Source: Phellopilus nigrolimitatus (Eukaryota > Basidiomycota > Agaricomycetes > Hymenochaetales > Hymenochaetaceae). From it: a DNA stretch of 35,364 nucleotides. Made by a program: the position numbers and the translations under genes. Shown piece by piece: positions 22,580-33,989 of the stretch (position 1 is its first letter; each line of letters begins with the position of its first letter). Below the pieces are notes generated by a model. It ran no database searches, was not told the DNA's origin, and was given only the letters and a program-made list of their open reading frames with translations. Where the stretch lies: positions 1 through 35,364 of the forward strand of contig JAJOHG010000265.1 of the NCBI GenBank assembly GCA_021029095.1, given 5' to 3'.

Positions 22580-23254
22580 GATGTACAGCGGCAATGAGGG
22601 GGATGAGGAGAACGGAGAGTGTGCTTTCGAAAGGCTTGCGCGGACGCGTTGCACGACGCGTCACGTTCTTCCTTTTCCGGACATGATCGACGTCCCTTCC
22701 TTGTAGTAAGTACTTTCCTGGGGCGGCATTCAAACCGTTGAGCCAGATCTTGGCTAAAACCATCAAGTCTACGAACCAGGTCTGCATCGACAACTATGAT
22801 AGGGGGACTCTGTTGGAGTCGTTATTGGATACATCGGTGACTTGTGCCATGTCCCATACTAATCCTTCAGGTTGAAATTTGTTGGCACACCTCAAATGTT
22901 GTCGCCTTCAAACGTAGCAGCTTTATTACAGAAATCACACATCCCAGCGATGTGTTGCAAATATTTGCCAGCTCTATAGAGAGTTGTATCATTTATATTC
23001 GTCATGTCTCAAGGAATATCTACGATGTTGCTATTTAGGCTTTACCACATCCGCATTCACGGAAGGGGTTTTTTTTTAAAGTCTCCCCGATAAATTTGAA
23101 TCGGCGCCGTCCAAATGACACAATTGTGCAAGTCGCTGCGAGGATTAAAGTAGTTTGTACCGTACACTAGGAGCCTTCGCGCGCGCGGGTGCTTCCAGTA
23201 CATATAATCGCATGGTCGAATAAAAATATCAACCAATGCAGACATGACAGACAT
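22580..23254. other. Intergenic: PRE1 promoter side and ATPase 3' flank
   Basis: There are 675 bases between the PRE1 start and the ATPase stop. Open frames (22479-22706, 22844-23038) overlap PRE1 antisense or lack features. A short alternating CG run lies near 23180. No gene is supported. Confidence 0.4.
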
Positions 23255-26200
23255 TCACCAAGCCGTTTTGGCCAGGAAACCGCTAGGGAATCTGCGTACG
23301 AAGTACTTCCGTGTTTCGTCCAGGCTGAAGGAAGAAACAAGTATGACAATCAATATTGAAAGATCGTTCACCGCGAAAAAGAAAACTCACAAAAGGAGTG
23401 CAATGCCAAATGCCATAGGAAGGAAGAAATACTCAACAGCCACGCCCCTCGTCTGGAAGATGTGCTGGCTGTATGCGATGATCTGAGAGAACAGAAAGAA
23501 CGTAGGAAACAGCGTACTCACAACCATGGGAGGTAGCTGAAGAAAATACCGATAACTAATGCCATCATGGCCGCTGGGAACACATACCAATTTTGAGCAG
23601 GAGTGTGTTGAAAGATGCTCAGACGCCGACAACGACTTGCGAAAAGATTACTTGTGATCGACACAGTAAGTCAGCTTTAGATTCGAACCACCAAAAGAAG
23701 TTGTCCAACTTACCCCCACTGCATGATCACCAATGTGAAGAAGTAGACGCTTTGAGCCTTGCTCAGTTTTTCCGCAGTCAGCGCAGGCCAATTTCCGAAG
23801 CCTAGCACAAGGCCAGAGAACGGCACACCGTTCCGTTGCAGGTACCAAAATGCCATAGACATGGCGCACAGCGTTTCAACGACGCCGATGAAGAAATATG
23901 CATGCAGAAGGAGCTTCCAGTCGACCATGTGGTCCTTCTTCACGTTCCGAGGTCTGCGAGTCAGAAGGCCCGACTCTGGTTTTTCCAAGCACATTGACAG
24001 CGCAGGTAAGACGTCTGTCTATAAAATCAGGTAAGCGAGCTGTTAAGCCGCTTGCTACATGCAAAACGTCCGTACCCCAATACATATAAGGATCATTCTG
24101 AGAAAATAAAGAGTGTAAGGAAATTACAAATGGACATAAATCATTGTTAACATATCGTCGGCTTACTGGATATTGCTCAGCATCTGAGGCACCCCAATAA
24201 GGATATTGAGAAGAATGGGCATGAGCTCCGAGAAACTGCGAATACATTTTAGTAAGACGAAAGTTTGAAGAAAACCAACCTACCATCCAGCTGGAAGCAG
24301 GTAAAGGATAGTCTTCTTGAGATTATCGTAAACGAGTCGTCCTGTAAGCGAGTAAGCACAATTCGAAGGCTTAGGTGGGCTAAATGCTTACCATACTCGA
24401 GGGCAGTTATAATGGCAGAAAATTCCTCGAGCAGAATCATGTCCGCCGCCTCGCGTGCGACATCGCTGCCATTGCCCATTGCAATGCCAACATTCGCCGC
24501 CTTAAGCGACGGCGCATCGTTGACGCCATCACCCGTCATTGCCACGATGTTCCCTCGCCCGCGGAACTCGTGCACGATTCTCAGCTTCTGCTCCGGCGTA
24601 GTGCGCGCGAATACGATCTCATCATATTGAGCAAGCTGCTCCATTTGCGCAGGCGCGATCCCCGCGAGCTCCGGGCCGGTGACGACTATACTGCGTGGCG
24701 TGGAGTCGGAAGCAGAAAGAGGGTCATAGGGTGCGATAGACTCGACGGGCATGTTTGCGTCCAAATCGGAGAGGACGTGCACGACATTGGCATTAGAGAT
24801 GATGCCCGCTTGAGCGGCGATAGCAACCGAAGTCTTAGGATGGTCACCTTGTACATGATAGAGCTATAAATGTAGCAGGGTCTTTTGAAGTAGAGTGCTC
24901 ACCTGTAACAACAAAGAAGCGAATGCCAGCTCCTCGGCAAACGCGGACGGTCTCGATGATGTCCGGCTTGAGCGGGTCGATAAGGCCTACAAGGCCCACA
25001 ATGACCAGCCCGTCGTTTAGCTTCGCAACGAGCTCTGCGAACTCCTCGGAGTTCTTGTCCACATTTTCTGGGATCGCATCTTGAGTAATAACCTTGCGTG
25101 CCAACAGAAGTACTCTGCGTCCCTGAGCCGCCCACTGTTCCAGGACGTCGACAATACGCTCACGGACACTTGCAGACAGCGCGAGAGGCTTTCCGCCGCT
25201 TGGGTCAATCACAAATCCACATCGAGATAGTAAGACGTCGGGTGCGCCTTTGACTGTCAGTAGGTAGCTGTCGGGTTTGAAATAATCCCAGCTCGCGATT
25301 GGGGCCGGGAAGCGCGAAGGTTTGTCTGCTATTTGAATGAGCCTACAGAGTTTCAGCATGAATTTGGTCTGCAATTGTTAGACTTCATTAGACCTTCGGT
25401 ACGATCAACAAATACAGATAAAATGCCTTTGAATTGAAGTTAGTCTTAAAAATCTCGACCCATGGATTTTTAAACTCGGCTGACGATCCAATGGACTCCG
25501 CGAACCGCAAAATTGCAGTATCTGAGACTACAGTCAATTTTACGTTTGTATGCAATGAAAATAAAAACCAACCAGTAGCGTCCCCTATGATTTCGCTTTT
25601 GCATTTCTCCCAAGAATCATTCAAGACGGCTGCGTTGCAGATCGCAGATACCGCCGCAAGCTGCTGGAGGTTCTCTGTTTCAGATACTCCGTCTACCTTC
25701 GAGGATTGAGCTGATGGTCGGATTATCCGTCCGCGAAGTTCAGAAGGCGTCAGCTGTAGATCAAAGATGGCGGTGTTTTCGACGTGCATCTTGTTCTGCG
25801 TCAGTGTGCCAGTCTTATCCTGTGCGAGGAAATCAGGAATTACTGCCTAAATTTCACTTAGGATTTGTTTGGTATGTACCGAGCAGATGACGTTCACAGA
25901 TCCAAGGGTCTCTACGATAGACAGCGATCTAAAAGATGTAAGATGTCTCAAAGAAAGGGATAAAAACAAATACGTACTTGCAGAGGACCTTCCGATTGCT
26001 GAGGGTATGCGCAACTTTTGCCAACGACATCGTCACAGAAATGGGTCTGAATGACAACCATTTGCTGCATGAGCAGGCATTAAGTCAGTAAGATGGAAGT
26101 CACGTACAGTCCTTCTGGTATGAACGCAACTGCGGGTACGCGAAACTGTCAACGAGTACATCATTTACAGATGAATATGGATGGCTGACCCATGACGGAT

Positions 26201-27740
26201 ACGACGTCTATGAGAAGCTTCGATACATTGATATATGACGGGAAGGAGCGTCTTAGCCTATGAACGTTTATTCAATGGGATTGAGTGTTTTTCTCGATGG
26301 GAGGACGTCAGTGGCTACTTACCAAGCCGCCCACAAGATGATGATGATGAGTGCCACGGAAAATGCAAGGCTTGCAATCATAATAACGACACGCAAAATT
26401 TCTCGTTGCAGCGTCGTCAGGCCGCCCGAGCTCATTGACGAGAGTTTCGCAATCCGGCCACTGTGACGGGTGTTCATTCTCTACTTTTCGAGCGAGCAAA
26501 GAACCGAGTCATGCGGGAAGTAGCTTACAAGACCGTGAGGTCTCCCGTCTGGATGACGACGCCCATCCCGGAACCGCTGACGCAGTGTGTGCCTTGCAAC
26601 GCGATGTTCTTCGTCTTTATTTGAATTTCAGCAAGCGAACGGTGTCCGGATAGTACTTTTACAACCCACTTCGAGAAAATTGTCATCCGTCTTTTCCACG
26701 CGTCCGGCGATTGGTTCACTCTGTGGTTCATTAAATCATGAGCTTGTGTTTATCACAAGAGAAGGAACAGGATGACGTATACCTCTCCAGTCAAGACACT
26801 CCTATCAAACTTCAGGTCTCCGCTAGCGTCCACAATCCTGAGGTCCGCGGGGACCTTCATGCCCATGCCAACGTACACCAAGTCGCCGCCGACGAGGTCG
26901 CTCGCGGGGACTGTCTCTTGCCTAGTGTCCCGTAGGACCTGGACTGCGGTAGGCAGCATGCCAGTGATGCTCGCCATGACGCGCGACGTTGAGAAGTCCT
27001 GCCATGCGTTGAATGCGGCCTGGGAAGCCACTACGATCAGGAGGACGACGGCCAGCGCGAGATTGGAAGCTTCCGGGTCGGGATTTCCAAGTGGTTTCCT
27101 GTGGATTATTATTTTCGATTGGTAGGTAGTTATTAGGACACATTAACTGTTTGATTGACATACCAGGAGATAAAGCAAATGATGGAGGCAACGAGGAGCA
27201 GACTCCCGAAGCCACCAAAAACCCAGCCAACGATCTGCCGTAGGAGGCGGCTAGGTGGAGGCGAGATGACATTTTTCCCACTTGTTTGGAGGCGACGCTG
27301 GACCTGAGCAGGATCGAGTCCGGCCTTCGGGGCGACCGCCAGACGCATAAGGACCTCATCAACGGAGATCTTGTGCCAGTCAAGCGAGGAGATTTCTAAA
27401 GAAAGAAAAAACCGAAGATATAAAATGAGCGGAGAAATCCACAGCAGAACAAGAGTAAGTCACCTTTGACGGGAGCCTTCCTTTTTCCTAGGAATTGGTT
27501 ACTCGCAGAACTGGAGTCTTTTGCAAGACGCGCATCATCTACATGAATGCTCAGCGTCCGGAACTCGGCGGGGTATCGGGCTGAGATGGGCACGACCTCC
27601 CGCCGAGATAGCGTCCGATGCAGCTCTCTGTCGAGAGGCGAGCTGACAGCGCGATAAGCGCTTTCGTCGATTGTGACTGTAGCTATTGTGTCAATACCGC
27701 CCTTCCGAGACTCGCCATCGTCGTCCATGGTCTTATGCAT
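23255..27740 (-). CDS. P-type cation ATPase, type IIC (Na,K-ATPase alpha)-like
   Basis: This is an ATP-driven cation pump of the plasma or internal membrane. It starts at the ATG at 27740 ([15 protein letters not shown]); a second Met follows four codons later. There are more than ten short introns. In order: a cytosolic N-terminus, [17 protein letters not shown], the M1-M2 region ([19 protein letters not shown]), an actuator domain with [20 protein letters not shown] and DRSVLTGE, then [13 protein letters not shown] sequence and M3. M4 has VAFIPEGL. The phosphorylation site [11 protein letters not shown] is at 25787-25819, with an intron directly before the Asp. The nucleotide domain has DTAILRF, FNSKTKFMLKL and [18 protein letters not shown]. 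The hinge is [18 protein letters not shown] (near 24511). M7-M10 end in [19 protein letters not shown], which resembles the Na,K-ATPase C-terminus. ENA or ACU-type pumps are less likely because of the M1-M2 and C-terminal motifs. Ion specificity cannot be read from the sequence. Confidence 0.87.
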
Positions 27741-28773
27741 CGTTCAATAGAGGGAGACGGAAGCGAGGAAGAGGAGAACGAAGAATATTTTCAAGTAGCT
27801 TGCTTATAAGGCGGTGTTAGAAGGCAGTTTACCAGACAGCTTGTGAGTATCCTACGGATTCAGAGCCGCAAAACCCCTTTTCAGAAGAAGAAGTAGAATC
27901 CACTTTCTTAAGCGATAGCTATTTACAGCATGGCGGCAGTGCGATAGTGGGAAGCTCGAGGGAAAGTAGATCCTCCGGCGTTAATCCCGCAGTGCTGCTC
28001 TTCAATGTTTCGATGATGTCGGAGAGCCCGGCCATTGGCACGGAGAACGAACGTTTTAGATAGCGTGGCACGAGACAACTGTCTGATGACCATTCAAAGC
28101 GTGTAGACTGAGAGTTTGATTGCTAGGGGAGGATAAGCGTTGTGTCCAGACCTACGCGTAAACAAACGAAAATAACGCGCCGTGATTCCGCAAATAACAA
28201 ATTTGAACATTAGATCTGGGCCCTGGGAGATGACGCCCTTCTTGATTGTTAAAGTTTCATACATGCAGATTAAAGCTCGCGAACAGACATATACGAGATG
28301 CAAGCGGCGGAAAAGAGGGCTTCCGTAGAGAATTTCGATGCTCCCTTGTGCATTCTGGAGAGAGTAGAGACAGATCGCTAGGGACAGACAAGGCCAGTCT
28401 AAGATTTTCCTTGTATGCAGACCTTGGGAAGAAAACCAACACTAGAAGTGCAAATGCTCGCGATCTGAGACCTAGGTCCGGTGTAGCGCGTGTTCAAGTT
28501 ATTTTTGAGACCGAGATCACTCAGATCCAAAGCAACACCCCGGTTGTTATCAAAGTCCGTGTCTCACATGCTCCTTGACCTAAAGTTGACAGGGTGGAAG
28601 ATTGTTTCAAAAGAGTAGCATGAGTTGAAGTACGTTGTACACATGCCTTCAACTTGTTAACGCAAGTTTGTTCAGATTGCTTATGTAAATATGAGAGTTG
28701 CCTTTTTGAGAGCAGCAAGCGTCGCGCTCGGTCCACGCGTACGTTCACTCGACGTCCTCAAAATACTTGCACG
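27741..28773. other. Divergent promoter region between the ATPase and CCT2
   Basis: About 1 kb between two divergent starts. It contains one short ATG frame on the minus strand (27919-28035), listed separately. Other open frames begin with non-ATG codons and have no motifs. No clear TATA box was identified for either gene. Confidence 0.4.
27919..28035 (-). CDS. Possible 38-residue small ORF or 5' exon
   Basis: It begins MAGLSDIIETLKSSTAGLTP, continues EDLLSLELPTIALPPC, and ends in a stop overlapping a GTAAAT donor-like site. The composition looks protein-like (amphipathic, acidic). It could be an uORF of the ATPase, an alternative first exon, or chance. It lies 180 bases upstream of the ATPase start. 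Confidence 0.2.
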   Translation of the reverse strand: MAGLSDIIETLKSSTAGLTPEDLLSLELPTIALPPCCK

Positions 28774-30621
28774 ATGTCGATGAACATTTTCGGAGACGAG
28801 GTGGGTGCTCAGAACATTTGTCTCGAACATTCTCTAAGGAAAATGCAGGCTACTGAGGAGAGGGCAGAGTCGGCGCGTCTCTCGTCCTTCGTCGGCGCCC
28901 TCGCGCTCGGCGATCTCGTAAAATCGACTTTGGGCCCCAAGGGCATGAACAAAATCCTGCAATCAGCATCGACAGGAGACATAAATGTCACGAACGATGG
29001 TGCGACAATCTTAAAGTCGATCCAGCTCGACAATGCTGCTGCGAAGATTCTCGTGAACATCTCGAAGGTGCAGGATGACGAGGTCGGGGACGGTACGACG
29101 AGCGTGTGTGTGCTTGCTGCAGAGCTTCTGCGTGAGGCGGAAAAACTCGTCATGGCCAAGATTCACCCACAGACGATCGTAGAGGGCTACAGGATTGCAA
29201 GTGCTGCAGCACTGCGGGCGCTCGAGGACTCGGCTGTCGACCATTCGTGAGTGATCTTCTGTAATGTTGCTTCAAATTCTAATCATGTCTATTCACAGGT
29301 CAGATCCGACTACTTTCCGAGAAGACCTCTTCAACATTGCACGGACGACACTTTCTTCAAAAGTTTTGTCGCAAGACAAAGACTACTTCGCGAATCTCGC
29401 TGTCGACGCTGTTCTCCGTTTACAAGGCTCAACAGACCTTGACCACATCCAGATCATCAAAAAAGTCGGCGGAAAGCTTACAGATTCTTATCTAGACGAG
29501 GGTTTCATCCTTGACAAGTCCATCGGCGTCAATTGCCCTAAACGCCTGGAGAATGCCAAAATTTTGATCGCAAATACTTGTACGCCTATTGTATGCGCGC
29601 TCGTTTCGTCGAAAGCTGACCATCCTTATGCACAGCTATGGACACCGACAAGATCAAGGTGTTCGGTGCTCGGGTAAAAGTCGACAGCACGGGGAAGCTG
29701 GCCGAGCTGGAGCGTGCCGAGAAGGAAAAATGAAAGACAAAGTGAAGGCAATCGCGTCGCACGGCATCAACTGCTTTGTGAATCGGCAGCTCATATACAA
29801 CTACCCCGAGTCGCTACTTGCCGAGCACGGTATAGTGTCGATCGAGCATGCGGACTTCGAGGGTGTTGAGCGGCTCTCTCTCGTTACTGGCGGCGAGATC
29901 ACGAGCACATTCGACCACCCTGACAAGGTAAAACTTGGTCGATGCGAGCTCATCGAGGAGATCATGATCGGTGAAGACAAGGTCTGACGCTCTTATTTTA
30001 ATTTCGACTAGTGACTTACGACTGAACTCTCGCAGCTGATCAAGTTCTCCGGTGTCGCCGCGGGACAAGCATGCACGGTAGTACTGCGCGGGTCGACGAC
30101 GCAGATGGTCGACGAGGCCGAACGCTCGCTGCACGACGCCCTTTCCGTGCTCTCACAGACCGTGCGCGATACGCGCGTGACGCTCGGCGGTGGATGCGCG
30201 GAGATGCGCATGAGCTGCGCAGCGGAGGACGCCGCGCGGCGCGTCGCGGGCAAACAGGCACTCGCGGCCGAGGCGTTCGCGCGGGCCCTGCGTGCGATCC
30301 CAACCGTCCTCGCGGATAACGCCGGACTCGACTCGGCGGACCTCGTTTCGCGTCTGCGGGCAGCGCACTACGACGGCGTGAGCGATGCGGGGCTGGATTT
30401 GATGGAGGGCGTCGTTGGCTCGATGCGCCGCCTGGGTGTGACGGAGAGCTACAAGCTCAAGCGCCAGGTCGTCATCAGCGCGAGCGAGGCGACAGAGATG
30501 ATCCTAAGGTAAGTTAAAGTCGACCGTCTTTTCTTGTTTGTTCATTGTTGCTAAATTCGTGGATGTACGCAGGGTGGACACTATTTTGCGCGCTGCACCG
30601 CGGAAGCGCGAAGCACACTGA
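28774..30621 (+). CDS. CCT2: Chaperonin CCT subunit beta, with a one-base frameshift in exon 4
   Basis: This is a subunit of the cytosolic TRiC/CCT ring that folds actin and tubulin. The exons are 28774-28800, 28849-29246, 29299-29579, 29636-29981, 30036-30508 and 30573-30621. It starts MSMNIFGDE; after a 48 bp intron it continues [20 protein letters not shown]. Motifs: [22 protein letters not shown], the ATP-site [79 protein letters not shown], then [12 protein letters not shown] as in CCT2. At 29725-29732 the run GAAAAATG should be GAA AAA ATG (EKMKDK); one A is missing and the frame hits TGA at 29731. The sequence resumes perfectly in the next frame. CCT2 is essential and single-copy in fungi, so an assembly error in the A-run is far likelier than a true null. 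Confidence 0.93.
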
Positions 30622-30985
30622 GCCGCCTAAAATTTACGGTATATGATAGATGAATCTACGCCGCGATACTCTACAATGTAACTTTACTCTGAGGCGGGAC
30701 TCGCATTTGACTTGATCCTCCTACTTTGACAAGCGGCGTGCAAGGACATCGCATGAAACCTACAAGTACCCTACCTGCAAAGCGTCCGATGCAACTGAAG
30801 CCAAAAGACTTATATGACCACTTATCCCATATGGATACCACCTGTATTTTGATTCCTTATCTCATTGATTTCCTGCGCTAACTCGATTTCTGCTGTGCGC
30901 GTCTGTTGGGCTTTATTCACGCGTTTACGCGCTTGCTAATAGTTACCACTATTAGCAAGCGCGTAAAGTTTAAACGCTTCACGTT
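30622..30985. other. CCT2 3' flank up to segment C
   Basis: No gene is seen. It contains a perfect hairpin (30924-30967) directly before the edge of segment C. Confidence 0.45.
30924..30967. repeat. Perfect inverted repeat, 20 bp arms, 4 base loop
   Basis: TTTACGCGCTTGCTAATAGT at 30924-30943 is followed by TACC and then the exact reverse complement at 30948-30967. There is no T-run, so it is not terminator-like. It lies about 20 bases outside the edge of segment C and may mark a rearrangement breakpoint or be a fold-back element. Confidence 0.8.
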
Positions 30986-31416
30986 GTGAACTTATCCACG
31001 CGCATGCTTGTTTTTCATTCTGGTCTATTGCTTTCAAACGCTTTGGTCGTCTTGTCCTCTGGAATTTGGAGGTCCGTTGGATGTCGACATTATATACCTT
31101 TCTTTCACGGTCTAGCCTCTTCATCCTTGGATCATTTCCTAATGTCGAAGTCAACCCCAAGATTCTGATATGACAGATCGGAGCTGTGAAGACGTCGTAT
31201 GAATGTAAGTGTCATGCCTTTACTGAAAGAATCCTCTTCATATGGATGCCTACTTGCGTACTGTTCGGCGATGCATCCATTATTATCGACTATCATCTGC
31301 TCCCGAGAGGGCAGTATATAACTGAATCATCCAAGGTTTGTATCCGCCGACGAGTGCATCAGATTTATTTCATGATCAGATGTGATTCTGACAGGACCCA
31401 TCTCCCCGTCTCCCAT

Positions 31417-31424
31417 CTATAAAG
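31417..31424 (+). promoter_or_regulatory. TATA box of DUF6533 copy C
   Basis: CTATAAAG lies 85 bases upstream of the start codon at 31509, the same place as in copies A and B. Confidence 0.6.
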
Positions 31425-31508
31425 GACGTCCAAGCCCCGAATCTGCGTCTATCCACCCTCTACGTTCTTGCCAGTGTTCAAAGCAGGCTTAAATAGTGAA
31501 CTCGGAAT

Positions 31509-33468
31509 ATGACTGAAACAATTTCCGGTTTTATACGTCACAGCCGTGTCGTTCAGGTAGCTTTGCCTTTTTTTTAATGTGACCTTATTGGCTCAATTCT
31601 GATGTATACTTGTTTGCAGTATGTAAACAGTGAATTTACTCCTTTCCTCATTACAACGGCGAAACAATACTGATAGGCTCAATGTGTCCAACAGTTGCCA
31701 GTGTTGCCGTACTTGTAAGTCGTTTAGCTTAAATGATTTTTGTTGATGCTCGGACCTCATTGTGAAATTCCAGGTGTACGATTATCTGATAACGTTCGGT
31801 GACGAGGTTCCTGTCCTGTCTTTATCACTAAGAGCAGTTAGATTTGACATATCCGAAGGTCGAGCTTATTTGGAAATCAAAGTTGAACACCGGAAACATT
31901 CTCTTCTTTGCAACGAGGTACCCAGCTTTCATAGACACGTCCTTCATGCTTGTCTGTGCGTCGATTTCGCATTTCTGTCGAGCTTTATATTTGATCAGAT
32001 GCGAACTAATATTCTCCATCCATCTTCAGATTTGTTTCATTCAAACCTGGGCACAAATGTACGTGGTATCATGATCGGCTGGAAATAAAGCTCAAGAGAA
32101 ACTTGTTAGCTTTGCAACAAATTTTACAACGCCTCCACATGTAAGTTCGTCAGAATCAAATGAACTCCCGAAGATTTTATAAGACAAATTTCGTTACCAT
32201 TATCTGAAAGACTCGTTTGGTGTTTGTGTTATTATCGCTGGAGGTTCTGTTCGCCCTTATTTCATCAATGCAAATACCTGACTTTCTGACTTCTTTCCAG
32301 TTATTATGTCCTTGCGCACGTACGCATTGTGGGGAAGGTCAAGGTACATTCTTTCTACGCTTATTTCTGTAACACTTGTGAGTATGATCTTTCAACATTG
32401 ATTTTCGTTGGAAAATATCTATTCATCGACGCTTTTTATCATGACGAAGCTAAGCTTTGTCATTTTCATCATTGCATATATTAGAAGCGCGAGTGGGTCG
32501 ACAAGTAAGGCCGAAATTATTAGGCAGTGTGAACAAAGTCACTCACCTACTCAATCAAAAGTCTGGCGATCGACCGTTCCAGAAATCATACCTTGCGTTC
32601 TGTTAACTACCGCAAACGTTAACGTGACGTTCTTGATATTCACAGGGCTCATGTCTTTAGAATGTGGTATAATATTCTCTTTCCATCATCAATCAATGCG
32701 TGCAACTAACGTCGCTCGTAGTGATCGTGTTCTTAACACTATGGAAGGGTGTAAAAGAATGTCTGCACTTCGAAGACCATTTTTCTCCGTTGGATGTTAG
32801 CTGACTATAATCAGGGCGCGATAATATACAACCAGGCCCGCTTCTAACAATATTTTATAGAGACGGTGAGCATGAGCGGTACATCTGAAGTATAAGAAAC
32901 TAAGCAGATATCCGTCGTTATTAGGATTGATGTATTTCTTCTGCTTATTCGGTACACTAACGAAGCATCCATCTGAAAGACGTTTGAATGGCTCAAATTT
33001 TCCCCTAGCTTTATCAATGGCGAACTTTATGATATTACTGAGGGATAGCACAAGTGTACGACCCGTCCTCTTCTACTTTTTTTCCGAGTTAGCACAAACT
33101 AATCTTCTGATGCAATGTTACAGGGCGATTATTACGATCTCTTAATCATGTGAGTAATATTGATCGGCCTTGTTTTATAAGCAAATCAAAATCCTACGTG
33201 CAGGATGCAACGGGTCTTTCATTCGATGCTCTCCTCGCGGATCATCCTTAATCTTCGATCTGTCTCTGCGGAAACTGGTGTAAACGACTACTGGCGGGTT
33301 CCTCTGGCTTCTATCGATTTCGCGAGCAATGCCACCGAAACGATTGATTCTGGGGAGATGCGCGATTTTAGAAACACATCAGAGATGGAGAGCTTCCAAG
33401 CATGCGTGCGAATGGATCGAAGACTAACAGAGGAAATGAAAGACTCGCAGGTAGGCATTACGTTGTGA
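31509..33468 (+). CDS. DUF6533-type seven-segment membrane protein, copy C
   Basis: The complete model has 17 exons, 323 residues: 31509-31556, 31620-31629, 31695-31714, 31774-31806, 31859-31955, 32030-32058, 32110-32140, 32211-32243, 32301-32377, 32450-32504, 32562-32666, 32722-32760, 32836-32865, 32925-32951, 33009-33055, 33124-33149 and 33204-33468. Every junction keeps phase, including micro-exons of 10 and 20 nt. The family signature is YVNIASVAVLVYDYLITF then VELIWKSKLN; later segments are LCNKFYNASTYSFGVCVI, AGVIMSLRTYALWGRS, LLSFVIFIIAYIRSASG, LTLWKGVKE, RDGLMYFFCLFALSMANF and MQRVFHSMLSSRIILNLRS. The tail of about 70 hydrophilic residues ends at 33468. Membrane receptor-like; no ligand or pathway is known. 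It is intact, with the longer tail that B has lost. Confidence 0.83.
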
Positions 33469-33989
33469 CACTGAAGTCTGCTGCTTAATCTTGATCCATC
33501 TTTCCACCGACAAAAGCCCGGGAGCTCGTCCTCATCGTCCAAAGCTTCTTCATCTGCTCGATCGCTCTACCCCATCAATCCTCTCTATCATGCAGAACAC
33601 GATCTAATTCATCGACTACATGCCAACTCGCCTGAAGCACTCCAGCGCCGTATTGACGATGATGCTGATGAGCATCATTGCTCTGACGGGCGCCCTATCG
33701 CTACTCCGTAACTTTCCACTGGCATGATACTCGTAGACTCCTGGCTGTAGAACAAGGATGTAGGCCGCTCACGACTCGTCTTTTGTTGTACGTACAATCC
33801 TCCGTCCTGAAGCTGAAGATTGGAATGAATATAAAAATAATCATAAATATGTTGAAATCTACTTCAAGTTGATAATTGTTTATACATTATCTCCATCACA
33901 TGCGCAGTAATTATTTCCTTTTCCCCCGTGACTATTGTATACATGTAGCACACACTGCCATGTATGCTACAAGTTTGAGACCAGCTAAT

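Noticed and set aside
28246..28578. 110-codon open frame upstream of CCT2
   Set aside because: It starts with TTG, has no motif, and lies in the promoter region.
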